A DNA stretch of 51,354 nt from JACVRW01 sp040509755 (lineage in GTDB: Bacteria; Actinomycetota; Thermoleophilia; Solirubrobacterales; Thermoleophilaceae): the NCBI GenBank assembly GCA_040509755.1, contig JBEVKF010000111.1, positions 1-51,354 on the forward strand. Direction: 5' to 3'. The notes beneath the pieces are model-generated. The model saw nothing but the letters and a program-made list of their open reading frames with translations, was not told the DNA's origin and ran no database searches. Both the position numbers and the translations under genes were made by a program. Below are positions 7,789 to 15,589 of the stretch, piece by piece; the first letter of the stretch is position 1; each line of letters begins with the position of its first letter.

Positions 7789-8598
7789 ATGGGACCCGCT
7801 CTCATTCCGCGTAGCGCCCGGCCGCCGATCTGGCGGGAGGCTCGTTTTGGCCTCGAGGCCGCCGCCCTGCTGCGCGATCCGATCTTCAGAGGCGTGGGCC
7901 TCAACGACGGACGGGGTCGCCCCGTGCTGCTGATACCGGGCTTCCTGGCCGGCGACGGATCGCTCGGCGTGATGGGCAACTGGCTCAAGCGCGCCAACTA
8001 CCGGCCGACTAGGGCGGGCATTCGCGCCAACGTCGACTGCGCCGGCGCGCTGTTGGAGCGCCTCGAGCAGCGGCTTGAACCGATCGTCGCCGAACAGGGC
8101 AGGCGCGCGGCGATCGTCGGCCAGAGCAGAGGCGGGGGGCTCGCCAAGGTGCTCGCCCACCGCCGCCCCGATCTGGTCTGCGGGATCGTCACGCTGGGCT
8201 CGCCGCACGTCGAGCCACTGGCGATCCATCCACTCGTGAGGCTGCAGGTCGAGGCCGTCGGACGGCTCGGCACGCTCGGCGCGCCGGGATTCTTCAAGCG
8301 CGCCTGCCTCGAGGGCGACTGCTGTGCGGGCTTCTGGGAGCAACTCGCCGGCCCCCTCCGCGCCGACGTCGGCTTCGTGTCGGTCTATTCGTGCAGTGAC
8401 GGAATCGTCGACTGGCGCGCCTGCCTGGATCCCGCCGCCGACGAGCAGGTCGAGATCGATGCAAGCCACTGCGGAATGTCGCTCAGCGCGGCCGCCTGGC
8501 GAGCCGTCGCGATGTCGCTCGAGAGCTTCCGCCGCGCCGAGGCGCGCCGCGGCCCGGCCCCGCCCGCGCGGGTTGCGCGCCTGCCGCGCGCGGCCTAG
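7789..8598 (+). CDS. Alpha/beta hydrolase, lipase-like
   Basis: A protein of about 269 residues with a lipase-type serine hydrolase fold. The oxyanion region is VLLIPGFLAGDGSLGVM near residue 45, the nucleophile elbow is IVGQSRGGGLAK (G-Q-S-R-G) near residue 107, the likely acid is in SVYSCSDGIVDW near residue 202, and the His is in DASHCGMSL near residue 225. The order and spacing of this Ser-Asp-His set suggest an active enzyme. No signal peptide is visible. ATG 7789 directly follows an alternative TTG at 7786. The tail after residue 245 is Arg/Pro/Ala-rich and probably disordered. The substrate is unknown. Confidence 0.85.
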   Translation: MGPALIPRSARPPIWREARFGLEAAALLRDPIFRGVGLNDGRGRPVLLIPGFLAGDGSLGVMGNWLKRANYRPTRAGIRANVDCAGALLERLEQRLEPIVAEQGRRAAIVGQSRGGGLAKVLAHRRPDLVCGIVTLGSPHVEPLAIHPLVRLQVEAVGRLGTLGAPGFFKRACLEGDCCAGFWEQLAGPLRADVGFVSVYSCSDGIVDWRACLDPAADEQVEIDASHCGMSLSAAAWRAVAMSLESFRRAEARRGPAPPARVARLPRAA

Positions 8599-8644
8599 GC
8601 AGGGGCGCGGCGGCCGGCGGCCGTGGTGTCTACGCTCGCGACTC

Positions 8645-9469
8645 GTGAGCGAACCGTTCGGCCCACTGGTGACCGTGGACTGGCTGGGCTCGCATCTGGG
8701 CGAGCCGGACCTTGTCGTGGTCGACTGCCGCTTCACGCTCACCGACCCCGCGGCGGGTGAGCGCGGCTGGCTCGCCGGCCACCTGCCGGGCGCTGCCTTT
8801 CTCGACCTCGGCCGCGACCTCTCCGGCGAGCTGCGCGACGGCGGCGCCAGGGGAGGCCGCCATCCGCTGCCGGATGCCCGCGCGTTCGAGGCGTCGGCGC
8901 GCCGGGCGGGAATAGACGAAGGCTCGCGCGTGGTCGCATACGACGAGGCGGGCGAGGGCGGCGGCGCCCGGCTCTGGTGGCTGCTGCGCCACTTCGGCCA
9001 CGACGCCGTGGCCGTGCTCGACGGCGGGCTGACGGCGTGGCGCGCGCGAGACGGAGCCCTGCGTGCCGGCAGCGAGCGGCCCGGCGCCGGCTCATTCGCC
9101 GCCCGCTCCCGCGACGGCGACACCGTCACGGCCGAGGAGCTGCAGGCCGAGGCGCCGCGCCTGCTCGACGCGCGCGCTCGCGAGCGCTTCCGGGGCGACG
9201 CCGAGCCCCTGGACCCGCTGGCCGGCCACATCCCCGGGGCGCACAACGTCCCCTTCGCCGAGCTCGCGCCCGACGGGCGCTTTCCAGCACCCGCGGAGTT
9301 GCGCGAGCGGCTTGGCGAAACGCCGTTCGTGGCCTATTGCGGCTCGGGCGTCACGGCATCCACGCTGCTGCTCGCCGCCGCGGTCACCGGGATCGAGGCG
9401 CGGCTCTACCCCGGGTCGTGGAGCGAATGGTCGCGCCGAGGGCTTCCCGTCGAGCGGGAGACCCGCTAG
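8645..9469 (+). CDS. Sulfurtransferase, tandem rhodanese (thiosulfate/3-mercaptopyruvate type)
   Basis: A 274-residue two-domain rhodanese that transfers sulfane sulfur to thiols or cyanide. The N-terminal inactive domain (residues 10-125) has LVVVDCRFTLTDPAAGE and HLPGAAFLDL. The C-terminal domain (150-270) has LLDARARERFRGD, AGHIPGAHNVPF and the active-site loop AYCGSGVTAS, with the persulfide-forming Cys near residue 238. The GTG start at 8645 gives the normal N-terminus; longer in-frame starts run antisense to nothing but through the upstream hydrolase. Its TAG stop codon is the left tip of structured element A (9467-9636). The preferred sulfur donor is not determinable. Confidence 0.93.
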   Translation: MSEPFGPLVTVDWLGSHLGEPDLVVVDCRFTLTDPAAGERGWLAGHLPGAAFLDLGRDLSGELRDGGARGGRHPLPDARAFEASARRAGIDEGSRVVAYDEAGEGGGARLWWLLRHFGHDAVAVLDGGLTAWRARDGALRAGSERPGAGSFAARSRDGDTVTAEELQAEAPRLLDARARERFRGDAEPLDPLAGHIPGAHNVPFAELAPDGRFPAPAELRERLGETPFVAYCGSGVTASTLLLAAAVTGIEARLYPGSWSEWSRRGLPVERETR

Positions 9470-9636
9470 ATGATTGATTCCGGACCCGTGTGCCTTCGGG
9501 GGCGCGCCAGACCAAGCTGGGCGCCGCACGCGGACGAAGCCGATAGTTAAAGAACTATCGGCGAGGACGCGGGTGGCGAACCAGCGCCGGTATGGCGCGT
9601 CATCCGGAGGTGCACGGGTTTGGAATCAGTCATCTA
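9467..9636 (+). repeat. Element A: TA-flanked inverted-repeat element or structured RNA
   Basis: Two 34-base arms, 9467-9500 and 9603-9636, pair without interruption as plus-strand RNA: 27 Watson-Crick and 7 G-U pairs, no mismatch. The enclosed 102 bases hold three more hairpins: H1 9501-9525 (GGCGC and CCAG with complements, one bulge, loop ACCAAG), H2 9539-9562 (10 bp, loop AAAG) and H3 9566-9601 (GACGCG/CGCGTC enclosing GGCG-AACCAG-CGCC). The two tips read TAGATGA inward from each side. They provide the TAG stop of the rhodanese on the left and of the flavin/F420-type gene on the right. TA at each end would fit a target duplication of an IS630/mariner-type miniature element. No open frame lies inside. 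Mobile element, 3'-UTR RNA and bidirectional terminator are all possible. Confidence 0.75.
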
Positions 9637-10062
9637 ACCGCCGTCGAGATAGCGCCAGCAGGAAAACCGCTCGGGCGTCAGGCACAGCAGCGGCCCGGGC
9701 GGCGGGTCAGCTCGGTACTGCTCGTACCTGGCGACCAGGACGCCGAGCGCCTCTGGGACGTCGTCGGAGTCGAGCACCGCCACGTTCCCGCGCAGCTCGA
9801 CCCAGGCGAGTCGCGACCAGTCGTCGTCGTAGAGATCCACGAGCAGCGCCGCCTCGGGGCGCCGGCGCAGGCGGCGCACCCGTGCCGGCTCGGCCGCCGA
9901 CTTCGGCTTCTGGTCGATCGCCGTCCAGATCGCGCCGTTGTGCGCGGCGAACGTGACCGGCAGAACGCGCGGCAGGTCGTCCTCGTCGAGCAACCCGAGC
10001 CTCGCCACGCGTGCGCTTCCGATCAACTCCAGGGCCCACCCGGGTAGCTCCTCTAGGGTCAC
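9634..10062 (-). CDS. PPOX-class flavin/F420-binding split-barrel protein
   Basis: A 142-residue protein of the pyridoxamine-5'-phosphate-oxidase-like split-barrel superfamily, closest in pattern to the small F420-linked group (TIGR03668/Rv0121c type). Features are SARVARLGLLDEDDLPRVLPV on the first strands, GAIWTAIDQKPKSA near residue 45, EAALLVDLYDDDWSRLAWVEL near residue 70 and the C-terminal PERFSCWRYLDGG. It starts 30 bases from a divergent luciferase-like oxidoreductase, a common pairing of F420-type genes. The TAG stop lies in the right tip of element A. Binding of F420 rather than FMN or haem is inferred from the subfamily. Confidence 0.82.
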   Translation of the reverse strand: MTLEELPGWALELIGSARVARLGLLDEDDLPRVLPVTFAAHNGAIWTAIDQKPKSAAEPARVRRLRRRPEAALLVDLYDDDWSRLAWVELRGNVAVLDSDDVPEALGVLVARYEQYRADPPPGPLLCLTPERFSCWRYLDGG

Positions 10063-10092
10063 ACGCCGAGGTTACGAGAGGAAGCGGAGCGC

Positions 10093-10953
10093 ATGAAGAT
10101 CGGAATCGGACTGCCCACCACGATCCCCGGCGTCACACGAGCCCAGGTGATCGAGTGGTCGAAGCGGGCCGACGCGGCGGGATTCTCGTGCCTCGGCACG
10201 ATCGACCGGCTCGTGTACCCCAACTGGGACTCCCTGGTCGGCCTCGGCGCGGCGGCCGCGGTGACCGAGCGCATCGAGCTGACCACCTCGGTCCTGCTCG
10301 CGCCTGCGCGCGAAAGCGCGGCCGTGATCGCCAAGCAGGGCGCAACGATCCATGTCCTCTCGGGCGGGCGTTTCGTCCTCGGGACGGCGCCCGGCGGGCG
10401 CGACGACGACTTCGAGCCCTTCGGGGTGTCGACGAAGGGGCGCGGCAAGCGCCTCGACGAGATGCTTGACCTGATCAAGCGCCTGTGGGCCGGCGAGGAG
10501 GTCGGCTACGCCGGCGGCGTCGGGCCCGACGTATCCGCCAACCCGCCGCCGATCATCGTCGGCGGCCAGGCCGATGCCGCCTTCCGGCGCGCCGCCAAGT
10601 ACGGCGACGGCTGGATGATGGGCGGCGGCCCGCCCGAGAGGTTCGGCGAGGCTCGCGCGAAGCTCGAGGCCGCCTTCCGCGACGCCGGCCGCAAGGAGGC
10701 CCCACGGGCGATGTCGCTCACCTACTTCTCCCTCGACGACAATCCCGAAGCCCAGGCTCGCTCCACGATCGGCGACTACTACACGTTCATCGAGCAGTAC
10801 GCCGACATGATCGTGGCGGGTACCGCCAAGGGGGTGGACGAGGTCAGGGAGCGCGTCATTGGATTCGAGCAGCAGGGCTGCGACGAGCTGATCATGTTCC
10901 CGGCCTCGTCGGATCCCGCTCAGGTCGACAAGCTCGCGGCCGCCGTGCTGTAG
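10093..10953 (+). CDS. LLM-class F420-dependent oxidoreductase
   Basis: A 286-residue luciferase-like monooxygenase-fold (TIM barrel) enzyme. The opening KIGIGLPTTIPGVTRAQVIE, then GFSCLGTIDRLVYPN, ERIELTTSVLLAPARESA and LSGGRFVLGTAPGGRDDDFE follow the family closely. The loop PPPIIVGGQADAAFRRAAKYG near residue 155 is the usual coenzyme-side strand. In actinobacteria most such proteins use coenzyme F420 for hydride transfer; FMN use cannot be excluded. Divergent from the PPOX-class gene, with a 30-base shared promoter region. A perfect hairpin lies 28 bases after the stop. The substrate is unknown. Confidence 0.9.
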   Translation: MKIGIGLPTTIPGVTRAQVIEWSKRADAAGFSCLGTIDRLVYPNWDSLVGLGAAAAVTERIELTTSVLLAPARESAAVIAKQGATIHVLSGGRFVLGTAPGGRDDDFEPFGVSTKGRGKRLDEMLDLIKRLWAGEEVGYAGGVGPDVSANPPPIIVGGQADAAFRRAAKYGDGWMMGGGPPERFGEARAKLEAAFRDAGRKEAPRAMSLTYFSLDDNPEAQARSTIGDYYTFIEQYADMIVAGTAKGVDEVRERVIGFEQQGCDELIMFPASSDPAQVDKLAAAVL

Positions 10954-10980
10954 AGGCACACGCCTCCCTTCCGTCCACCG

Positions 10981-11001
10981 CACCCGCCACGATGGCGGGT
11001 G
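10981..11001 (+). terminator. Perfect 9-bp hairpin ending one base before the next start codon
   Basis: CACCCGCCA-CGA-TGGCGGGTG pairs perfectly over nine bases with a three-base loop. It could end transcription of the LLM gene (there is no T-run) or mask the start codon at 11003, which has no visible Shine-Dalgarno. Structure seen; function inferred. Confidence 0.5.
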
Positions 11002-11002
11002 G

Positions 11003-11383
11003 ATGCCTTCGGCCAAGCTCCTGATCGGCGGCGCCGCCGCCACAGCCGCGCTCGGCATCCGCGTCGCGCGTTCGATGTACGGCCGCTGGCAGCTGCTTCC
11101 CGAGCCCGACCGCCAGCGGATCGAGATGCTCGCCGAGGACCTCAAGCAAAAGGCGCTCGAGCTGCGCGGCACACCGGACCGCGCGGCCGCCGAGAAGGAC
11201 CTGCGCGCGGCCAACGAGACGCTGGCCGCCGCGCTTGTCGAGACGGCGGAGGCGAGCTCCGAGCTCGGCCCGGAAGAGGTCCGCGAGCTGCGCGAGGACC
11301 TGCGCCGCGAGCTCGCGCGACTGGCCGGCGCGGACATCAGAGCCTCGCGCGCCGGCGGCGACCGCCGCCCGGCCGCCGGCTGA
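11003..11383 (+). CDS. Small protein with N-terminal hydrophobic segment and coiled coil
   Basis: A 126-residue protein of unknown family. Residues 4-22 (AKLLIGGAAATAALGIRVA) form a short hydrophobic stretch, marginal for a membrane anchor. Residues 40-110 are highly charged and helical, with repeated Glu/Leu/Ala/Arg patterns (MLAEDLKQKALELRG, REDLRRELARLAG) that suggest a coiled coil. The tail is Arg/Gly-rich. The ATG start is one base after a perfect hairpin, and no ribosome-binding site is visible. It stands alone between the LLM oxidoreductase and the osmoprotectant operon on the same strand. Base pattern and length support a real gene, but no function can be assigned. Confidence 0.65.
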   Translation: MPSAKLLIGGAAATAALGIRVARSMYGRWQLLPEPDRQRIEMLAEDLKQKALELRGTPDRAAAEKDLRAANETLAAALVETAEASSELGPEEVRELREDLRRELARLAGADIRASRAGGDRRPAAG

Positions 11384-11463
11384 CTGTTAGGCCTTCGGTA
11401 ATCAGGCGCCGGCCGACTGCCGCCCCTGGGTAGGATCCCGACTTCCTCCGGGAACCCCCACCC

Positions 11464-12657
11464 GTGAATACTTCAGACTCCGCCCAGCCTCCGGGGCCGT
11501 CGTCGCGCCCGGCCGCCGCCACCCTTGAATTTCGGGAGGCGACCAAGCGCTATCCCGGCCAGGACGAGCCCGCCGTCAACCGCCTTTCGCTCGAGTTGCC
11601 GGCCGGCGAGATCTGCGTGCTGGTCGGTCCCTCCGGCTGTGGCAAGACGACCGCCATGCGGATGGTCAACCGCATGATCGACATCACCGACGGTGACATC
11701 CTGCTCGACGGTCGCAGCGTCAAGGAGCGCCAGCCGGCCGAGCTGCGGCGCGACATCGGCTACGCCATCCAGCAGATCGGCCTCTTCCCGCACCTGAGCG
11801 TGGCCGGCAACATTGCCACCGTGCCGCGGCTGCTGGGCTGGGACAAGGCCCGCATCGGCGCGCGAGTCGACGAGCTGCTCGAGCTGGTCAGCCTCGACCC
11901 GCACGAGACGCGCGACCGCTTTCCCGCTCAGCTCTCGGGCGGCCAGCGCCAGCGCGTCGGCGTGGCCCGGGCGCTGGCGGTCGACCCGCCGCTGATGCTG
12001 ATGGATGAGCCGTTCGGAGCGATCGACCCGATCAACCGCGAGCGGCTGCAGAACGAATTCCTGCGCCTCCAGCAGGAGATCCGCAAGACGATCGTCTTCG
12101 TCACCCACGACATCGACGAGGCCATCAAGATGGGCGACCACATCGCGGTGCTGCAGAAGGGCGGCAAGCTCGCGCAGTACGCCCCGCCGGCGGAGCTGCT
12201 CATGTTCCCCAACGGCAGGTTCGTCGAGGACTTCGTGGGCGCCGATCGCGCGCTCAAGCGGCTCGCCCTGCAGCGCGTGCGCGACGTCGATCTCTGGAAA
12301 GCGCCGCTCGTGCGGGTCGGGGAGACCGTCGCCGAAGCTCGCGCCAAGTCGGTTGACAGCGAGGTCCCCTATCCCCTGCTGATCGACGCGGCCGGCCACC
12401 CGCTCGGCTGGCTGTCCGAGAGGGGCCTCCAGGGCGAGCGAGTGGAGGAGGAGCTGCGCTCGGCGGCCAAGCCGGTGCTCGAGCTCGACGACATCCTGCG
12501 CGACGCACTCTCCCACCTGCTCGAGGAGGAGGCCCAGTACGGGCCCGTGGTCAACCACCGCGGCGAGGTCTGCGGGGTGCTCTCGATCGAGATGCTCGCG
12601 CACGCGCTGCGGACCGACCCCGACGAGGTGCCGAGCGGAGCGGACGCCGCGGCATGA
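11464..12657 (+). CDS. Osmoprotectant ABC transporter ATP-binding protein
   Basis: A 397-residue ATPase of the quaternary-amine (OpuC/ProV) uptake family. It powers import of glycine betaine, choline or carnitine for osmotic balance. Walker A is GPSGCGKTT near residue 56, the Q-loop region is YAIQQIGLFPHLS, the signature is LSGGQRQRVG, and Walker B is LMLMDEPFGAID followed by the switch THDIDEA. The C-terminal third (residues 275-385) looks like a CBS pair (VPYPLLIDAAGHPLGWLSE, YGPVVNHRGEVCGVLS), which in this family senses ionic strength. First of four genes, each overlapping the next by four bases. The ligand is inferred from family. Confidence 0.95.
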   Translation: MNTSDSAQPPGPSSRPAAATLEFREATKRYPGQDEPAVNRLSLELPAGEICVLVGPSGCGKTTAMRMVNRMIDITDGDILLDGRSVKERQPAELRRDIGYAIQQIGLFPHLSVAGNIATVPRLLGWDKARIGARVDELLELVSLDPHETRDRFPAQLSGGQRQRVGVARALAVDPPLMLMDEPFGAIDPINRERLQNEFLRLQQEIRKTIVFVTHDIDEAIKMGDHIAVLQKGGKLAQYAPPAELLMFPNGRFVEDFVGADRALKRLALQRVRDVDLWKAPLVRVGETVAEARAKSVDSEVPYPLLIDAAGHPLGWLSERGLQGERVEEELRSAAKPVLELDDILRDALSHLLEEEAQYGPVVNHRGEVCGVLSIEMLAHALRTDPDEVPSGADAAA

Positions 12658-13355
12658 GCATGCTCCTCGCCCAGGTCGAGATCCGCGAGCGCACGGACAC
12701 CTGCGAGGCCAACAACGGCTTCTGCCCCGACTGGATCATCGACAACTACGACCGCTACGTGGACCCGTTCCTCCAGCACGTTGTCCTGACGCTGGCGACG
12801 CTGGTGATCGGCTTCGCGATCTCGTTCACGCTCGCGCTGATCGCCTATCGCCGGCGCTGGCTGATCAACCCGGTCACCCAGGTCACGGGGATCCTCTACA
12901 CGATTCCCAGCATCGCGGCCTTCTTCCTGCTGTTGCCGCTCACGGGGCGCGGCACGGACACCGCCCTGATCGCCCTGGTCGCCTACGTGCTGCTGATCAT
13001 CTTCCGGAACGTCCTGACAGGGCTCGACAACGTGCCCGAGGAAACCAAGGATGCCGGCCGCGGGATGGGGCTGACCGACCGCCAGCTGCTCTGGCGCGTG
13101 GAGATTCCGCTGGCCCTGCCCGAGATCATGGCCGGCCTTCGCATCGCGGCGACCACCACGGTCGGGCTGGCCACGCTCGTCTTCTTCGCCGGAGCGGGCG
13201 GGCTCGGCGAGCAGATCTTCGCGGACCTCACCTTCAAGTCGAACGTGGTCGTGGCCGGCGGGCTCGCCGTGCTGCTGGCCGTCGTGCTCGACGGCCTGAT
13301 CCTGCTCGTTCAGCGGGCGATCACGCCCTGGACCCGCGCGGTGGCGGCCAAATGA
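12654..13355 (+). CDS. Osmoprotectant ABC transporter permease (first)
   Basis: A 233-residue membrane component of the same uptake system. It starts with a soluble stretch containing two Cys (ERTDTCEANNGFCPDW), then about five to six helices (HVVLTLATLVIGFAISFTLAL, VTGILYTIPSIAAFFLLLPL, LVAYVLLIIFRNVLTGL). The EAA-like cytoplasmic loop that contacts the ATPase reads AGRGMGLTDRQLLWRVEIPL near residue 140. ATG 12654 overlaps the ATPase stop as ATGA, implying translational coupling. The family normally has two different permeases, and the second follows directly. Confidence 0.94.
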   Translation: MSMLLAQVEIRERTDTCEANNGFCPDWIIDNYDRYVDPFLQHVVLTLATLVIGFAISFTLALIAYRRRWLINPVTQVTGILYTIPSIAAFFLLLPLTGRGTDTALIALVAYVLLIIFRNVLTGLDNVPEETKDAGRGMGLTDRQLLWRVEIPLALPEIMAGLRIAATTTVGLATLVFFAGAGGLGEQIFADLTFKSNVVVAGGLAVLLAVVLDGLILLVQRAITPWTRAVAAK

Positions 13356-14113
13356 ACACAACGCTTGCATTCCTCGGCCAGGTCGGCGACGCGGTGAACT
13401 TCATCTTCACCGAGCACGAGTCGCCGGCCGGCGGCTCCCAGGTCGGGGGGCTGGGCGAGTTGTGGGAGCTCATGAGTGAGCACCTGAAGCTGTCGGTCGT
13501 GTCGATGCTGATCGCGTGTGCCATCTCGATCCCGCTCGGCCTCTGGCTCGGGCACGTCGGCAAGGGCGGCTTCCTGGCGATCAACGCCTCCAACGCGGGG
13601 CGCGCGGTCCCCAGCCTCGCGCTGATCGCGTTCTTCGTCGCCTACATCGGGGTCGGCTTCACAAACCTCACGCTTGCCCTCGTGCTGCTCGCGATCCCTC
13701 CGATCCTGACGAACACCTACACGGCCATGCGCCAGGTCGAGCCCGAGGCGGTCGACGCGGCCCGCGGCATGGGCATGACCGGCGCGCAGATCGTCCGGCG
13801 CGTCGAGCTGCCGCTCTCCCTTCCCCTGATTTTCGGCGGCATCCGCATCTCGGCCGTCAACGTCGTCGCCACGGCGACGATCGCTCCCCTCGCGGGCGTG
13901 ATCACGCTCGGCGACCCGATCATCAACGTCAACACCTACGGCGACGAGGGAAGGCTTGCGGCGGCGATCGTCGTGGCGCTCCTTGCCGTCGTCACCGAGG
14001 TCTCGCTCGCGGCGCTGCAGCGCGCCGTCACGCCGCGCGGCCTCAAGCTCGAGGCGGGCGCGCGATGGCGCCGTTTCGCCGTTCCCATCAAGAGGAGGGA
14101 GGTCTCCACATGA
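13352..14113 (+). CDS. Osmoprotectant ABC transporter permease (second)
   Basis: A 253-residue partner permease with an extra N-terminal region (residues 1-40) before its helices. Membrane segments include LKLSVVSMLIACAISIPLGLW, VPSLALIAFFVAYIGVGF, LALVLLAIPPILTN and LAAAIVVALLAVVTEVSL. The ATPase-contact loop is AARGMGMTGAQIVRRVELPL near residue 135, closely resembling that of the first permease. Both genes likely stem from an old duplication and form a heterodimeric channel. It overlaps both neighbours by four bases, which supports one tightly coupled operon. Confidence 0.94.
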   Translation: MNTTLAFLGQVGDAVNFIFTEHESPAGGSQVGGLGELWELMSEHLKLSVVSMLIACAISIPLGLWLGHVGKGGFLAINASNAGRAVPSLALIAFFVAYIGVGFTNLTLALVLLAIPPILTNTYTAMRQVEPEAVDAARGMGMTGAQIVRRVELPLSLPLIFGGIRISAVNVVATATIAPLAGVITLGDPIINVNTYGDEGRLAAAIVVALLAVVTEVSLAALQRAVTPRGLKLEAGARWRRFAVPIKRREVST

Positions 14114-15093
14114 CCAAGTACCGCTGGCTGATGTTGCTGGCGCTGGTGATCACGGCCTTGGCCGTGGCCGGTTGCGGCGACGATGACGACGACGGAGGCG
14201 GCGGCTCCGAGACGACCGCCGAGGAAGAAGCGGCGTCGGCCGCAATCGTGAAGAACGACGCAAACGCGGCGACCAAGATGACCATCGGGTCGAAGAACTT
14301 CACCGAGCAGAAGATCCTCGGTGAGATCTACGCCCAGGCGCTCGCCGCCGCGGGCTATGAGATCTCGACCGAGCTCGGCCTTGCCGACGAGAAGACGGCG
14401 CTCAAGGCGCTCGAGCAGGGCGACATCAGCGCCTACCCCGAGTACACCGGCACCGCGCTGCTCTCGTTCTTCGGCGTGCAGGCCGATGAGCTGCCAAACG
14501 ATGAGGACAAGGCCTACGAACAGGCCAAGGCGGACTTTGCGAAGAAGGACCTGACGGCGCTCCCACCCACGCCGTTCGTGAGCTCGAACGAGGTGGCGGT
14601 GACCAAGGAGACCGCCGATAAGGAGGGCCTCTCGAAGATCTCAGACCTCGAAGGCAAGTCGGAGAACCTGACCCTCTACGGCACGCCCGAGTGCCGCCAG
14701 CGGCTCGACTGCCTACTGGGCCTGCAGGAGGTCTACGGCCTCAAGTTCAAGAAGTTCGTGCCGGTCGACCCCGCCCTGCGCCACGAGGTGTTGAGCAAGG
14801 GCCAGGCCGACGTCTCGATCGTGTTCACGACCGACCCGCAGATCAAGCGCGAGGGCTTTGTCCTGCTCGAGGACGACAAGGGCATGTTCCCGCCCTACAA
14901 CTCGACTCTCGTCGTGCGAGACGACATCGTCGAAAAGGCCGGACCTGACCTCCCTGAGGTGGTTGACCGGGTCAACGAGGGCCTGACCGACGAGGTCATG
15001 CAGGAGTTGAACGCGCGCGTGGACCTGGACAAGCAGACACCGAAGGACGTAGCCGGCCAGTACCTGGAGGAGTCCGGACTGGTCGAGGGCTAG
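14110..15093 (+). CDS. Osmoprotectant ABC transporter substrate-binding lipoprotein
   Basis: A 327-residue OpuAC-type (quaternary amine-binding) protein. The signal segment WLMLLALVITALAVAGC ends in a lipobox LAVAGC near residue 20, so it should be lipid-anchored outside the membrane. An acidic linker follows (DDDDDGGGG). The binding domain opens with TIGSKNFTEQKILGEIYAQA and has DISAYPEYTGTALLSFFG, both typical of choline/carnitine/betaine binders, and ends in QYLEESGLVEG. The hinge segment VPVDPALRHEVLSKGQAD is present. Last gene of the four-gene operon. The ligand is a quaternary amine by family; the exact one is unknown. Confidence 0.95.
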   Translation: MTKYRWLMLLALVITALAVAGCGDDDDDGGGGSETTAEEEAASAAIVKNDANAATKMTIGSKNFTEQKILGEIYAQALAAAGYEISTELGLADEKTALKALEQGDISAYPEYTGTALLSFFGVQADELPNDEDKAYEQAKADFAKKDLTALPPTPFVSSNEVAVTKETADKEGLSKISDLEGKSENLTLYGTPECRQRLDCLLGLQEVYGLKFKKFVPVDPALRHEVLSKGQADVSIVFTTDPQIKREGFVLLEDDKGMFPPYNSTLVVRDDIVEKAGPDLPEVVDRVNEGLTDEVMQELNARVDLDKQTPKDVAGQYLEESGLVEG

Positions 15094-15114
15094 CTCCCAG
15101 CCGTATAAGGACGG

Positions 15115-15564
15115 ATGGAGTCCGTCTGGGATTATCCGCGCCCGCCCGCCGTCGAGCTCTCGACGCGGCGGGCGCGGGTCGTACATGGCGGTGAGCTGGT
15201 CGCGGAGTCGACCCGCGCGCTGCGCGTGCTCGAGACAAGCCAGGCGCCGGGGATCTACTTCCCGCCAGAAGATGTGCGCCTGGACCTGCTCGAACCACAC
15301 GAGCGGCGCACCTTCTGCGAGTGGAAGGGCCGGGCGAGCTACTGGTCGTTGCCGGGCGCTCCAGCGGCGGCCTGGTCCTACCCCGAGCCGATCCCGGCCT
15401 TCGCCGCGCTGCGGGACCATCTGGCCTTCTACCCGCAGCGTGTTGACGCTTGCTTGCTCGATGAGGAACGTGTCCAGGCCGGCGAGGGCGGCTTCTACGG
15501 CGGCTGGATCACGGCGGACATCCGCGGGCCGTTCAAAGGCGGCGCGGGCACGGCCGACTGGTAA
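15115..15564 (+). CDS. DUF427 domain protein
   Basis: A 149-residue protein carrying the DUF427 fold. Typical landmarks are ARVVHGGELVAESTRALRVLE, IYFPPEDVRLDLLEPHERRTF, CEWKGRASYWSL and AWSYPEPIPAFAALRDHLAFY. The family is common in actinobacteria and has no established biochemical role. The gene begins 22 bases after the osmoprotectant operon on the same strand and could be read through from it. Family recognition is good; function is unknown. Confidence 0.87.
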   Translation: MESVWDYPRPPAVELSTRRARVVHGGELVAESTRALRVLETSQAPGIYFPPEDVRLDLLEPHERRTFCEWKGRASYWSLPGAPAAAWSYPEPIPAFAALRDHLAFYPQRVDACLLDEERVQAGEGGFYGGWITADIRGPFKGGAGTADW

Positions 15565-15589
15565 GTCCCCACCGCCTGCGGACCGTGCG

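Noticed and set aside
9539..9562. Simple intrinsic terminator between convergent genes
   Set aside because: The hairpin lacks a T-run and is only one part of the larger paired structure 9467-9636, so it is reported within element A.
12508..12657. Idea that the TetR regulator at 15987 controls the osmoprotectant operon as BetI does
   Set aside because: The operon has its own upstream spacer far from the TetR operator and no matching dyad was seen there; too speculative to list.
12369..13370. Long minus-strand open frames through the ABC transporter genes
   Set aside because: Low-complexity His/Asp/Arg/Gln-rich translation with no domain, antisense to well-recognised transporter genes; a result of GC-rich codon bias.
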